DNA from: JALZUE01 sp051251725
Lineage (GTDB): Bacteria > Pseudomonadota > Gammaproteobacteria > Enterobacterales > Alteromonadaceae
Assembly (NCBI GenBank): GCA_051251725.1
Contig: JBPOFN010000031.1
Location: 1-48,754 of the forward strand
DNA: 48,754 bases
Direction: 5' to 3'
The first letter of the stretch is position 1. The number at the start of each line of letters is the position of its first letter. The translations under genes and the position numbers were made by a program. This document shows, one piece after another, positions 33,424 through 43,346 of this stretch. The notes below the pieces were generated by a model. It searched no databases. It was not told the origin of the DNA and saw only the letters and a program-made list of their open reading frames with translations.

Positions 33424-35316
33424 ATGAAATTACTGATCAGATATATTAAAAAACAAGGGCAAAACAACATTGTTGAAGAAACAATGGTTGCCAACAATAA
33501 ATTGAAACTGGGGCGCGGCACAGATCAAAATATTTTATTACCCGATCGCCGTGTGGCTTTAGGTCACGCAAAATTGACTGTCGTTAATGACGAAGTGCAA
33601 GTCTCAACGGCAGTTGGGAAATACGTTTTATTTAATAACCAAATGGTTAAAAAGTGTCGTTTAGCACTCGGTCAAAAAATTGATATTGTTGGTCATAAGA
33701 TCAGCTTGTTAGCCGGTGAACAAGGCTGTGACTTTGTGATAGAAGTTAAGCTTAATAATGAACAACAAGCCTCATTAAAAGATCGATATCAAACGCGTTT
33801 ACAAGCACTGAATATTGGTAAACGCCGTTGGAGCTGGTTACTGTTTTTAACGATTATTTTTGCCTGTTTAATTGTGCCTATTGTTGGTGTGTTGAATCCG
33901 CCGGTGATGGAAACTTTACGAACCAGTACCTTACCTGATGATAGCCAATGGTTAGCGGGTAAATTGATGAAGTCACATCAATTTATGGGCGCTAACTGTA
34001 GTGAATGTCATGTTGAAGCTTTTGTGCAAGTAAATAATCAGCAATGCCAATCGTGTCACAATGAGACTAAACATCATGTTGATGTTGCTGGTGTTGAGAT
34101 TATTTTTAAAGCCTTTGAACAATGTACCGATTGCCATAAAGAACATAATGATGAAAGTACCTTGGCAACATATTCACAACAAGTGTGTGTTAGTTGCCAC
34201 AATAAAGGAAATCCTAAGCCTGAAAATAATGTCAGTGGTCCAAGTAATGCCAATCTCCCCCCATTAGCTGCCAAAATATCGGCGATTGTTACTGACTTTG
34301 AACAACAACATCCAAGCTTTACAGCGTCGATGTTAGTGCCTGAGCCCTCAGTTGACGGCTTGGATAAACTGTCGACTCAACTATCTCGCAAGTTAACTGA
34401 AAATAACCGTCAGTGGCGAAAAAGCAAAGTATTATTAGCGGACCAAAACAGTAAAGAGCAGTCGAATTTGAAATTTTCCCATCAGCTCCATATGGATGAA
34501 AATGGCATTAATTCAGCAACGGGTAAAGTCACTTTAAGCTGTAATAATTGCCACGAAGCTGAAAAGGGTGGCTTGCAAATGAAAGCTATCTCGATGGAAA
34601 AACATTGCCAAAGTTGCCATACCTTAACTTTTGATGCCGATGATCCTAAGCGGGTTGTACCGCATGGCTCGCCGACAGAAGTGGTAATGATGATGCGTGA
34701 GTATTATGCCTTTCGTTATATTTACCAACAACTCAATATTAGCGATGAAAATGTTATTCAAACGGCGGGTGATTTATTTTCTGTCCGTGACGCGCGCAGA
34801 CCAGGGCGAGATCACAAATTAGTTAAGTCAGTTGAACAAGCAATGAATGCACAAACTATTGCTACCATTGAAAAGTTAACGAAAAACACGGTGCGAACCG
34901 ATGCCTTATTATGGGCCGAAAGCCGGGCGAGCAATGCGGCGTTTAATATTTTTGAACGCCAAGCGTGTAATGTTTGCCACCTTGTTACTAAAACTGAGTT
35001 AGCTGATCACAACAATAACAACGATATACCATGGCAAGTTGAGCCTGTGGTCTTAACAAAAACTTGGTTACCAGCAGCACGATTTTCCCACGATGAACAT
35101 CAAGCGAGTCAGTGTCTTGATTGCCATCAAGTTTTAGAATCGGAACACAGCACTGATATTCTCATTCCTGATATTGAAAACTGCCGCCAATGCCATGGCG
35201 GTGAGCATAGTGATAATCGTATTCCTAATACTTGTATTGATTGTCATGACTTTCATCAAGCTCAGCAACAACCTTTTATCCGTGCCAGTGATAAGTTAAC
35301 AAAAGGTGCTCATTAA
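33424..35316 (+). CDS. FHA domain - membrane helix - decahaem cytochrome c
   Basis: 630 residues. About 27-95: an FHA-like beta-sandwich (KLGRGTDQNILLPD; G30, R31, H48). The Ser-Arg that normally bind phosphothreonine read Ala45-Leu46, so phosphopeptide binding may be altered. About 137-157: one membrane helix preceded by KRR, giving a cytoplasmic N-terminus. From residue 192 to the end: ten CxxCH haem sites (CSECH, CQSCH, CTDCH, CVSCH, CNNCH, CQSCH, CNVCH, CLDCH, CRQCH, CIDCH) in the periplasm. It may take electrons from the cytochrome b and hand them to the outer-membrane cytochrome, with the FHA part as a docking or control point. A rare domain pairing. Confidence 0.9.
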   Translation: MKLLIRYIKKQGQNNIVEETMVANNKLKLGRGTDQNILLPDRRVALGHAKLTVVNDEVQVSTAVGKYVLFNNQMVKKCRLALGQKIDIVGHKISLLAGEQGCDFVIEVKLNNEQQASLKDRYQTRLQALNIGKRRWSWLLFLTIIFACLIVPIVGVLNPPVMETLRTSTLPDDSQWLAGKLMKSHQFMGANCSECHVEAFVQVNNQQCQSCHNETKHHVDVAGVEIIFKAFEQCTDCHKEHNDESTLATYSQQVCVSCHNKGNPKPENNVSGPSNANLPPLAAKISAIVTDFEQQHPSFTASMLVPEPSVDGLDKLSTQLSRKLTENNRQWRKSKVLLADQNSKEQSNLKFSHQLHMDENGINSATGKVTLSCNNCHEAEKGGLQMKAISMEKHCQSCHTLTFDADDPKRVVPHGSPTEVVMMMREYYAFRYIYQQLNISDENVIQTAGDLFSVRDARRPGRDHKLVKSVEQAMNAQTIATIEKLTKNTVRTDALLWAESRASNAAFNIFERQACNVCHLVTKTELADHNNNNDIPWQVEPVVLTKTWLPAARFSHDEHQASQCLDCHQVLESEHSTDILIPDIENCRQCHGGEHSDNRIPNTCIDCHDFHQAQQQPFIRASDKLTKGAH

Positions 35317-35317
35317 T

Positions 35318-37447
35318 ATGATGAGTACTCGTCTTATCATCATAAGCTTATTGCTTAACTTATTAATCAGTTGTGGCGGCACAGGAACCGATAACAGTAG
35401 TGAACAAGCAAGCGTTGGGCAAACGCCGGCCAATAATGAGAATTGTATTGGCCAGTGCGCCGATGCGAGTACATTTTTAACGGTTGATGACGTCAAACTA
35501 ATCTTGGCACAAGTGGTCAGTGAAGCTCAGGCTCGAAATTTAAAAGCGACCATTGCAGTGACCGATCGCTTAGGCAATGTCTTAGCCGTTTATCGAATGA
35601 ACGGCGCCCAACAGTCAATCACCATTAGCTCAACCGCTAATACTGGCTTAGCTCAGATCACTGGTGGCTTAGAAGAGATTAATATTATTCCCGATACCAT
35701 GGCGGCAATATCAAAAGCGATAACCGCGGCTTATATATCATCAGAAGGTAATGCTTTTAGCACTCGAACGGCCAGCCAAATTGTGCAAGAAAATTTTAAC
35801 CCCGGTGAAGATAATACTAGCTCAGGGCCTTTATTTGGCGTTCAGTTTAGCCAATTAGCTTGCAGTGATTTTAGTCAACGATTCAGTCCATTATCAGCGG
35901 CGACAGCTGGCCCAAAAAGAGCACCTCTAGGTTTATCAGCAGATCCTGGCGGTTTACCGCTTTATAAAAAAGGCACACCGGTTGGCGCAGTGGGCGTGAT
36001 CAGCGATGGCCTTTATGGTTTAGATAAAAACATTAGTGGCTTTGATTTAGATAATGACGAATTATTGGCTTTAGCTGGTACTGTCGGTTTTGCAGCGCCG
36101 CAGGCAAGACGCGCTGATGTTATTACCATTGTTGGTAAAACCGCACGTTTTAGTGATGCTTTTATTACCGACTTAACTATGCCTGCGACGTTAAGCTTTA
36201 CCGAATTAGCAAATCCATTAGGCAGCCCGTTGGGAAGCTTAGTTGCTGTGACTGGTTATTATGATGGTGGCGATGCCGATATAACCAGCGCTGGCGATAA
36301 TAGCCGCAATGTTTTAAGCGGCATTGCTTTTGCACAAAGTGGTTCAGGCATTGTTCCGGCAGACAGCAATATTTTTAAAGATGATAGCGGACAAAGCCTA
36401 GATGCTTATATTTTTTCCGACGATAGTGATAACAATCGCTTTCCTGCAATTGATGCCAGTGATACGCCAAATGGTGATGCTGCCAATAAGCTGACTCAAA
36501 CCGAAGTACAAGAACTATTAAACCAAGCGTTAGCGCTTGCCAATAAATCACGCGCGCAAATACGTCAGCCCAATGGCAGCCAAGCACGCGTTTCAATTGC
36601 GGTAGTTGATACTAATGGCGTTATTTTAGGTATGGCAAGAACCCGTGATGCGCCGGTATTTGGCTCAGATGTCGCGTTACAAAAAGCGCGCACGGCGGTG
36701 TTCTTTTCGGGTACAGGTAAAAGTAGCAATGCCCCTGCAGATTTATTAAAGGCGTTACCTGCGCCTAAATACCTTGATGGCGGCTTAGCGGTATTAACCA
36801 CGCCGCAGCCAGAATTTGCTGATTATGTTAATGACTTACAATTGTTTTTAGGTCAAGCCAATGCCTTAGAAAGTGGCGGCCCATTAACCGCATTTTCTGA
36901 TCGCGCGGGCGGTAATTTATCGCGTCCTAACTTTCCTGATGGACCATCAATTGGTGTGCCTGGGCCGTTAAGTAAGCCCAGAGGGCAATGGAGTATTTTC
37001 AGTGTCGGTTTACAACTAGACTTAATTTATAACGGTTTAATTCATCATGTTGCGTATGTTGCGGGTATTTTACCAAACGATGTTGGACAAAATTGTACGG
37101 GTATTGTTGGTTTAGGTGAAACCGGACAGTTTACTCAACCGAGTGCTATTAGCGCTTTAGCCAATGGCATGCAAATATTTCCTGGTAGTGTGCCAATTTA
37201 TCGAGATGACGTTTTAATTGGCGGCATTGGTGTTTCTGGCGATGGTGTTGATCAAGATGATATGATTTCATTTTTGGCTGTTCATCAGGCAGGTCTTAAA
37301 CTTGCGACTAAGTTACAAAATGCTCCGAAAGCGATCCGCGCGGATAAAATTGATATACCTAATCAAGCAGTCAGATTGCGTTATATTAATTGTCCACAAG
37401 CGCCATTTTTAACTACTGATATTAATGAGGTCTGTGATGGCCTATAA
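35318..37447 (+). CDS. Lipoprotein with two GlcG/HbpS-type domains
   Basis: 709 residues. Type II signal peptide with lipobox LLISC (lipid Cys19); the next residues are G-G, so sorting to the outer membrane is likely. Two GlcG/HbpS (DUF336) regions: one begins FLTVDDVKLILAQVVSEAQA (about 50-260), the other KLTQTEVQELLNQALALANK (about 395-680); each shows the ATIAVTDRLGNVL / VSIAVVDTNGVIL strand and a late GGIGVSGDG-like loop. HbpS members bind haem or iron. A GTG at 35306 is in frame, but the ATG at 35318 right after the upstream stop gives a proper lipoprotein leader. Role in the conduit unknown: haem handling, a terminal reductase partner or a scaffold. Confidence 0.85.
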   Translation: MMSTRLIIISLLLNLLISCGGTGTDNSSEQASVGQTPANNENCIGQCADASTFLTVDDVKLILAQVVSEAQARNLKATIAVTDRLGNVLAVYRMNGAQQSITISSTANTGLAQITGGLEEINIIPDTMAAISKAITAAYISSEGNAFSTRTASQIVQENFNPGEDNTSSGPLFGVQFSQLACSDFSQRFSPLSAATAGPKRAPLGLSADPGGLPLYKKGTPVGAVGVISDGLYGLDKNISGFDLDNDELLALAGTVGFAAPQARRADVITIVGKTARFSDAFITDLTMPATLSFTELANPLGSPLGSLVAVTGYYDGGDADITSAGDNSRNVLSGIAFAQSGSGIVPADSNIFKDDSGQSLDAYIFSDDSDNNRFPAIDASDTPNGDAANKLTQTEVQELLNQALALANKSRAQIRQPNGSQARVSIAVVDTNGVILGMARTRDAPVFGSDVALQKARTAVFFSGTGKSSNAPADLLKALPAPKYLDGGLAVLTTPQPEFADYVNDLQLFLGQANALESGGPLTAFSDRAGGNLSRPNFPDGPSIGVPGPLSKPRGQWSIFSVGLQLDLIYNGLIHHVAYVAGILPNDVGQNCTGIVGLGETGQFTQPSAISALANGMQIFPGSVPIYRDDVLIGGIGVSGDGVDQDDMISFLAVHQAGLKLATKLQNAPKAIRADKIDIPNQAVRLRYINCPQAPFLTTDINEVCDGL

Positions 37448-39302
37448 CGCTTTAACCATACTGCCAACTAACTTTAACTTATCAAAACGATTAGTGTTAC
37501 TACTGACGTTAGCCTTGAGCCAATTTCCGGTTTTTGGTGCAGAGAAAACTGATAAGTCAGCTAAAAAAAGTGATGATTTAGCACTTATACCTGCTTATAT
37601 GATGTGCGGTGATGGTAAGGTTGATGCGCCAAGAAGGCGACCAGGTCACCCGGTTGATGAATATCAGTTACAACCTTGTGAAGATGGCAGTATTAAACCT
37701 TGGCATCAAACCATAGAACTTGGTCCTATGGTGCCGGATCGTTGGCGCATCGTCGAAGCACTTGGTGTCGAAACTGACTTATGGAACCCTTACGATGGTC
37801 ATAATCCGATTAAAGGTGATATGCCCATTTGGGGTGATGATTGGTTTTATAGCCTAATTGCTATTTCAGATACTGTGGTAGAGCCGCGTAATATACCGTT
37901 ACCTGTTGGTAACGCGACGACCACAAGGCCAGACTCGTTAGATACTATCGGCCATGGTGACAGCACTATTTTCAGTCAAACCTTGATCTTTGAACATGTC
38001 ATTTATCAAGGTGATACTGTCTTTCGACCACCCGATTATGAATTTCGTTTAACGACAGCGCTGAACTACAATCGTGTCCATACGGATGAGCGCGGTTTGT
38101 TGAATGTTGATCCTAATTTGGGTGGTGATGCTGGCCGTCGCCGCTCGGATAATTTTTTAGGTATTCAAGCCGCTTTTGTCGATAAACATTTACGTAATGT
38201 TTCGCATCGTTACGACTTCGATAGTTTACGGGTCGGTATTCAACCATTTTCATCAGATTTTCGCGGCTTTTTATTTCAAGACTCGCAGTTAGGTATTCGT
38301 TTATTTGGTAATCGCGACAATAATATTTTTCAATATAATTTAGCTTGGTTTCGCCGGCTTGAAAAAGATAGCAACAGCGGATTGAATGATCTGTCGCAAA
38401 ATTTACGTGATGATGATGTTTTTACGGCCAATTTATATTGGCAAGACTTTCCAAGCTTAGGTTTTACTTCGCAATTTAGCGTTACTTATAATAAAAACCG
38501 TGAACAAGGCCAAATTGAATATGATAAAAACGGCTTTATTGCTCGGCCAGCGTCGATATTTGAAGAACGTTTTGCCCGTGATTACGATATTACTTATTTA
38601 GGTTATAGCGGTGATGGTCACTTTGGCCGGCTAAATGTTACTGGCTCGGCTTATTATGCTTTTGGTCAGCAAACCAATACGCGTTACCGAAATGCGCAAG
38701 ATGAAGTTGCTGCTTTTTTCTTTGCAACCGAAACATCAATGGACTTTGACTGGCTACGCCCTAAATTATCGTTACTTTGGGCGTCAGGTGATAGTGATCC
38801 CTTTGATGGTATAGCAACAGGTTTTGATGCCATTTTCGAAAACCCACAATTTGCCGGTGCCGATACCAGCTTTTTTATTCGTCAAAACGTGCCCTTGATT
38901 GGCGGTGGTGGTATCGCTTTATCTGGTCGTAATGGTATTTTACCTTCACTGCGTTCGAGTAAAGAGCAGGGCCAGTCAAACTTTATTAACCCAGGACTGA
39001 TTTTATTCGGGCTTGGTTTTGACGCCGATATTCTGCCTGAGCTTAGGGTTTCAATGAATGTGAACCAATTATGGTTTGATGATACTGCGGTATTAGAAAG
39101 CTTACGACAACAAGGCGATATTGATAATAACTTAGGGCAAGATATTTCAGCTTCGCTGATTTGGCGTCCGTATCAATCACAAAATATTGTGCTGCGCTTT
39201 TCCGCTGCCGCCTTAGTACCAGGCAGTGGCTTAGATGATTTGTATGGCAGCGATTATGTAACACCTTACTCTGTGCTCGCAAACCTTATTCTGACTTACT
39301 AA
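37437..39302 (+). CDS. Outer-membrane beta-barrel of the electron-transfer operon
   Basis: 621 residues. Signal peptide about 1-35 (LVLLLTLALSQFPVFGAE), a periplasmic N-terminal part with CGDGKVD... and conserved tryptophans, then many alternating beta-strands and a final VLANLILTY with aromatic end, as in outer-membrane barrels. I chose the ATG at 37437 (GAGG ribosome site) over the ATG at 37425; both overlap the lipoprotein gene end. Not recognised as MtrB or PioB by motif. By position it should be the pore or sheath through which the cytochromes connect to the outside. Confidence 0.75.
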   Translation: MAYNALTILPTNFNLSKRLVLLLTLALSQFPVFGAEKTDKSAKKSDDLALIPAYMMCGDGKVDAPRRRPGHPVDEYQLQPCEDGSIKPWHQTIELGPMVPDRWRIVEALGVETDLWNPYDGHNPIKGDMPIWGDDWFYSLIAISDTVVEPRNIPLPVGNATTTRPDSLDTIGHGDSTIFSQTLIFEHVIYQGDTVFRPPDYEFRLTTALNYNRVHTDERGLLNVDPNLGGDAGRRRSDNFLGIQAAFVDKHLRNVSHRYDFDSLRVGIQPFSSDFRGFLFQDSQLGIRLFGNRDNNIFQYNLAWFRRLEKDSNSGLNDLSQNLRDDDVFTANLYWQDFPSLGFTSQFSVTYNKNREQGQIEYDKNGFIARPASIFEERFARDYDITYLGYSGDGHFGRLNVTGSAYYAFGQQTNTRYRNAQDEVAAFFFATETSMDFDWLRPKLSLLWASGDSDPFDGIATGFDAIFENPQFAGADTSFFIRQNVPLIGGGGIALSGRNGILPSLRSSKEQGQSNFINPGLILFGLGFDADILPELRVSMNVNQLWFDDTAVLESLRQQGDIDNNLGQDISASLIWRPYQSQNIVLRFSAAALVPGSGLDDLYGSDYVTPYSVLANLILTY

Positions 39303-39374
39303 ACTATTTATCAAGCAGCTATTACCAGCAAAGCTAGTTGCCGTTAATTACCAAGAGACTTTAATTAAAAAGAC

Positions 39375-42300
39375 ATGAAGATTTTTCCCCTAACTAGGTT
39401 TCGACCACAGATGAAGCTTTTACCGCTTATGACTAAGCCTGCGTTTTTAATTATGCTGGTTACTACTTTATTGTTTACTCAAGTGTTCAACAAGCCAGTG
39501 TTAGCGAGTGAATTTTATCAAAAGGTCGAAAGGCAATATACTTTTACCCCGCCAGCACCTAAAAGCCAAACTCCAGAGCAAGCGTTAATAAAAAGTACCG
39601 GTTGTTTAAGTTGTCATACCGACACCGACAGCTTGTCGATGCATGCCAGCCCAGGGGTGATTTTAGGTTGTATCGATTGTCATGGCGGCAATGCTAGTGA
39701 AACTAAGCCATTTAGCGCCAACAAAGGCGATGTTGAATACCAAGCCGCCTTAAATAAAGCACATGTGTTACCAAGTTATCCAAAAGATTGGCAGTTTCCG
39801 AGCAGTGCTAATCCTGAAATCAGTTATACTTTATTAAACCGTGAAGCGGCTGAATTTGTTCGTTTTGTTAATCCCTCAGATTTACGCATTGCTGATGAAG
39901 CTTGCGGCGCTTGTCATATGCCAACTGTGCAAGCGGCTAAACGCAGTATTATGGCAACCGGCGCTCAGCTTTTTGGCGCCGCGTCTTATGCTAATAATAT
40001 TCTTCCTTATAAAAATTATATTCTCGGTGAAGCCTATACTCGTGATGGTGAGCCATCTGCTATTGCAGGTCCGCCTTTAGCTGATCCAGAAAAAGCAATG
40101 GCGCAGCACGGCGTGTTACCTATTTTATACCCGCTACCGGCTTGGGAAACAGTCGCACCAGGCGATATTTTTCGGGTCTTTGAACGCGGCGGTCGTAATT
40201 TATCTAACGTGTTTCCAGAAACCGGCTTACCTAATGCTTTAGGACAATTACAAAGGCTTGAAGAGCCCGGACGTCCTGATTTTAAACAGTCTAATCGCGG
40301 CCCCGGCACCGGCGGCCGAATTTCAGTACCATTATTAAATGCCCATAAAACCCGCTTAAATGATCCCTTGATGTGGTTTTTAGGCACCAACGATAATCCT
40401 GGTGATTATCGAACATCAGGTTGTGGCTCATGCCATGTCGTGTATGCGAACGATAGGGAGCCGCGTCATTCTGGTAAATATGCCCAGCACGGCAACACTG
40501 GTGAAACACAAACCATAGATCCAACCATTAATAAGCAAGAAAGTGGTCATCCGCTAAAACACGTTTTTACTCGCGCGATTCCAACGGCGCAATGTATGTC
40601 CTGCCATATGCATCAGCCGAATATGTTTGTAAATACTTTCTTGGGTTACACCATGTGGGATTATGAAGCCGATGCGCCGAATATGTTTCCTAAAGAGCAG
40701 CGTTATCCGAGTCACGACGAAAAATTCAATATCATGTCCAAAAATCCAGAAGGGGCAGCCGTACGCGGTTTATGGTCTGATCAAGATTTTTTACGTGATG
40801 TTTGGAAGAAAAATGACCAAATGAAAAATACCCAGTTTGCTGATTACCATGGTCATGGCTGGAACTTTCGTGCGGTCTTTAAAAAAGATCGTAAGGGTAA
40901 TTTACTCGACAGTAAAAATCATATTGTCGAACCTGATGACCCGAAAAAATTTGATAAAGCGGTACATATGTCGTCGGTGCATTTAGATGTGGGTATGCAT
41001 TGTGTCGATTGTCATTATTCGCAAGATAATCATGGTAATGGTCATGTTTATGGCGAAGTGGCCGGCGCAGTTGAAATTGACTGCGTTGATTGCCATGGTA
41101 CGGTAACGCAATACCCTAATTTAAAAACCTCAGGACCGGCCGCGCCTCCGGGAGGCAGTGATTTATCGTTAATTCGTAATCCTAATGGGCAAAAACGCTT
41201 TGAATGGAAAGCCGATGGTTTATATCAACGTAGTTTGTTATGGCCTGGTAAAGAGTGGAAACTCAGTTTATTAAAAGATGTGATTGATCCTAAACATCAA
41301 GAATATAACCCGAAAGCGGCACGCTCTAAAACTATACGTAAAACGCCAGCTCAAAAGAACAAAGCGAGTGATAAAAAGCTTGCCGAGCAACATTGGGGCG
41401 AAGAGGTTACCACGGAAATGTTAGAAGAAAATTTAGCGCACAGTAATGATGAAATGGAATGTTATACCTGTCATCAGTCATGGACAACAAGCTGTGGCGG
41501 TTGTCATTTACCGATCGAAGCGAACTGGAAAACTGAGAACAAACATTATGAAGGCGGGGAGTCTCGTAATTACGCCAGTTACAATCCACAAGTGGTGCGC
41601 GATCAAATTTTTATGTTGGGCCGTCGCGGTAACATTAATGGCGGAAAAATAGCGCCATTGCGTTCAACCTCTGCCTTGGTGTTATCATCGACCAATGCAA
41701 ATCGTGAAAAGATTTATGTCCAGCAGCCGCCTATCTCCGCCAGTGGTTATAGCTCACAAGCGATAAATCCACATTTTGCCCATACTGTCCGTAAAGAAGA
41801 AACGCGCGTCTGTAGCGATTGTCACTTATCAGAAGAGGGTGACAATAATGCTATCATTGCGCAAACCTTAGGTTTTGGTACAGATTTTATCGACTTTATT
41901 GGCTATCACGCCTACGTTGGTGGTAGTAAGTCTGTTGAAGCGGTGCAAGTGACTGAATGGGAAGAGCCTCAAGCGATGATCGGCAGTTATTTACATAAAT
42001 ATGTTTACCCAGATTTTTATCAGCAACATCTTGATAATAAGCAAACCCTTCAAACCGGTTATGAGCACAGCTCAGGTGAAATAAACTGTTTACAGCTTAG
42101 AGGTGAATATTTATTTGCGGCAGCCGGTAGTCAAGGGTTAAAAGTTTATGATGTTGCCTCTATCGCTAATAAAGGCGTGAGCCAGCGTATTATTACCGCA
42201 CCGGCATCACTATTAGGACAAGATACTAATATTGAAAGTTCTAATGCCACTTGTGTCTCATTGGTTACTACTCAACCCGTGGCACCCGAGCGTAATCAGG

Positions 42301-43346
42301 GCGAGTTAATGCGCGTAACCAACCAAGAAGTGCCGTTTCATCCAATCTACAGTTATGCCCTGATCACCGATGCTAAAGAAGGTTTGATATTAACCAATAT
42401 GGATACCTTAATGGATGGCGAGCCGCGAAATAACTTCTTAAAACGAGCGGTGACTTGGAATGAAAATAATATTCTAGCTGGGGCAAGGCATTTAACCGTT
42501 GGTGGTCATTACGTTTACATTATTGCTGATGCCGGTTTAGTTGTTATCGATTTAGATAATCCGTTAGCGCCTCAATACGTCACCACAGTAGCGCTAAATA
42601 ATGGTCATGCGGTGGCGCAGCAATTTAGATATTTATTTGTTACCGATGACGATGGCTTAAAAACCATTGATATTACTGAGCCTGAAAAAGCATTTGTGAT
42701 TGCCAATAATATTGTGCCATTAACTGACGCTAATAAATTATTTATTGCCCGTACTTATGCTTATGTTGCTGCTGGTAAAGACGGTTTAGTGATTGTTGAT
42801 ATTAATAAACCTAAAGCGCTGAAAATATACCAAGGCTTTACTGGTGACGGCCAGATCACTGATGCACAAGATGTGGTGGTCGCGACCACTAATGCTTCAT
42901 TATTTGCCTATGTTGCTGATGGTAAAGAGGGGTTGAAAATTGTCCAGTTAACTTCACCTGATACTCAACCGCGGTTTTACGGTTTTAGCCCAGAGCCAAA
43001 ACCTGCATTTATTGCTTCATATCAGACTTCATCGCCAGCTTTGTCATTATCACGTGGCTTAGAGCGCGATCGAGCGGTTGATGAAACCGGCGGTCAAGTA
43101 GCGGTATTTAGCCGTTTAGGCTCAGGACCATTAACCGAAAAAGATATGAAATCTTTATATTTAGACAAAAATGGTAAGCCGTGGTTTGTAAACGATATTT
43201 TACCAGGTTTTGATAATCATCAAAGTTATGGCGTCGCTACACCCCCTTTGATGTTACCTGAGAAAAAAGCTAAATCACAGTTACCGCAGGCCGAGCCAAA
43301 GCAGACTCAAAAAAGTGAGTCCAAGTTAAATAAGGCGGCTAAATAA
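39375..43346 (+). CDS. Large decahaem cytochrome c with LVIVD-type propeller
   Basis: 1323 residues. Signal peptide about 1-44 (ending PVLASEF). Ten CxxCH sites: CLSCH (77-81), CIDCH, CGACH, CGSCH, CMSCH, CVDCH, CVDCH, CYTCH, CGGCH and CSDCH, spread over about 780 residues. From about 900 to 1200 come five to six repeats of the type GLVVIDLDNPLAPQYV and GLVIVDINKPKALKIY, the LVIVD repeats found in extracellular propellers. The C-terminus is Lys/Gln-rich. No lipobox. Likely the outermost haem protein, held at or secreted to the cell surface, with the propeller for docking or substrate binding. The end overlaps the next cytochrome start by one base. Confidence 0.92.
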   Translation: MKIFPLTRFRPQMKLLPLMTKPAFLIMLVTTLLFTQVFNKPVLASEFYQKVERQYTFTPPAPKSQTPEQALIKSTGCLSCHTDTDSLSMHASPGVILGCIDCHGGNASETKPFSANKGDVEYQAALNKAHVLPSYPKDWQFPSSANPEISYTLLNREAAEFVRFVNPSDLRIADEACGACHMPTVQAAKRSIMATGAQLFGAASYANNILPYKNYILGEAYTRDGEPSAIAGPPLADPEKAMAQHGVLPILYPLPAWETVAPGDIFRVFERGGRNLSNVFPETGLPNALGQLQRLEEPGRPDFKQSNRGPGTGGRISVPLLNAHKTRLNDPLMWFLGTNDNPGDYRTSGCGSCHVVYANDREPRHSGKYAQHGNTGETQTIDPTINKQESGHPLKHVFTRAIPTAQCMSCHMHQPNMFVNTFLGYTMWDYEADAPNMFPKEQRYPSHDEKFNIMSKNPEGAAVRGLWSDQDFLRDVWKKNDQMKNTQFADYHGHGWNFRAVFKKDRKGNLLDSKNHIVEPDDPKKFDKAVHMSSVHLDVGMHCVDCHYSQDNHGNGHVYGEVAGAVEIDCVDCHGTVTQYPNLKTSGPAAPPGGSDLSLIRNPNGQKRFEWKADGLYQRSLLWPGKEWKLSLLKDVIDPKHQEYNPKAARSKTIRKTPAQKNKASDKKLAEQHWGEEVTTEMLEENLAHSNDEMECYTCHQSWTTSCGGCHLPIEANWKTENKHYEGGESRNYASYNPQVVRDQIFMLGRRGNINGGKIAPLRSTSALVLSSTNANREKIYVQQPPISASGYSSQAINPHFAHTVRKEETRVCSDCHLSEEGDNNAIIAQTLGFGTDFIDFIGYHAYVGGSKSVEAVQVTEWEEPQAMIGSYLHKYVYPDFYQQHLDNKQTLQTGYEHSSGEINCLQLRGEYLFAAAGSQGLKVYDVASIANKGVSQRIITAPASLLGQDTNIESSNATCVSLVTTQPVAPERNQGELMRVTNQEVPFHPIYSYALITDAKEGLILTNMDTLMDGEPRNNFLKRAVTWNENNILAGARHLTVGGHYVYIIADAGLVVIDLDNPLAPQYVTTVALNNGHAVAQQFRYLFVTDDDGLKTIDITEPEKAFVIANNIVPLTDANKLFIARTYAYVAAGKDGLVIVDINKPKALKIYQGFTGDGQITDAQDVVVATTNASLFAYVADGKEGLKIVQLTSPDTQPRFYGFSPEPKPAFIASYQTSSPALSLSRGLERDRAVDETGGQVAVFSRLGSGPLTEKDMKSLYLDKNGKPWFVNDILPGFDNHQSYGVATPPLMLPEKKAKSQLPQAEPKQTQKSESKLNKAAK

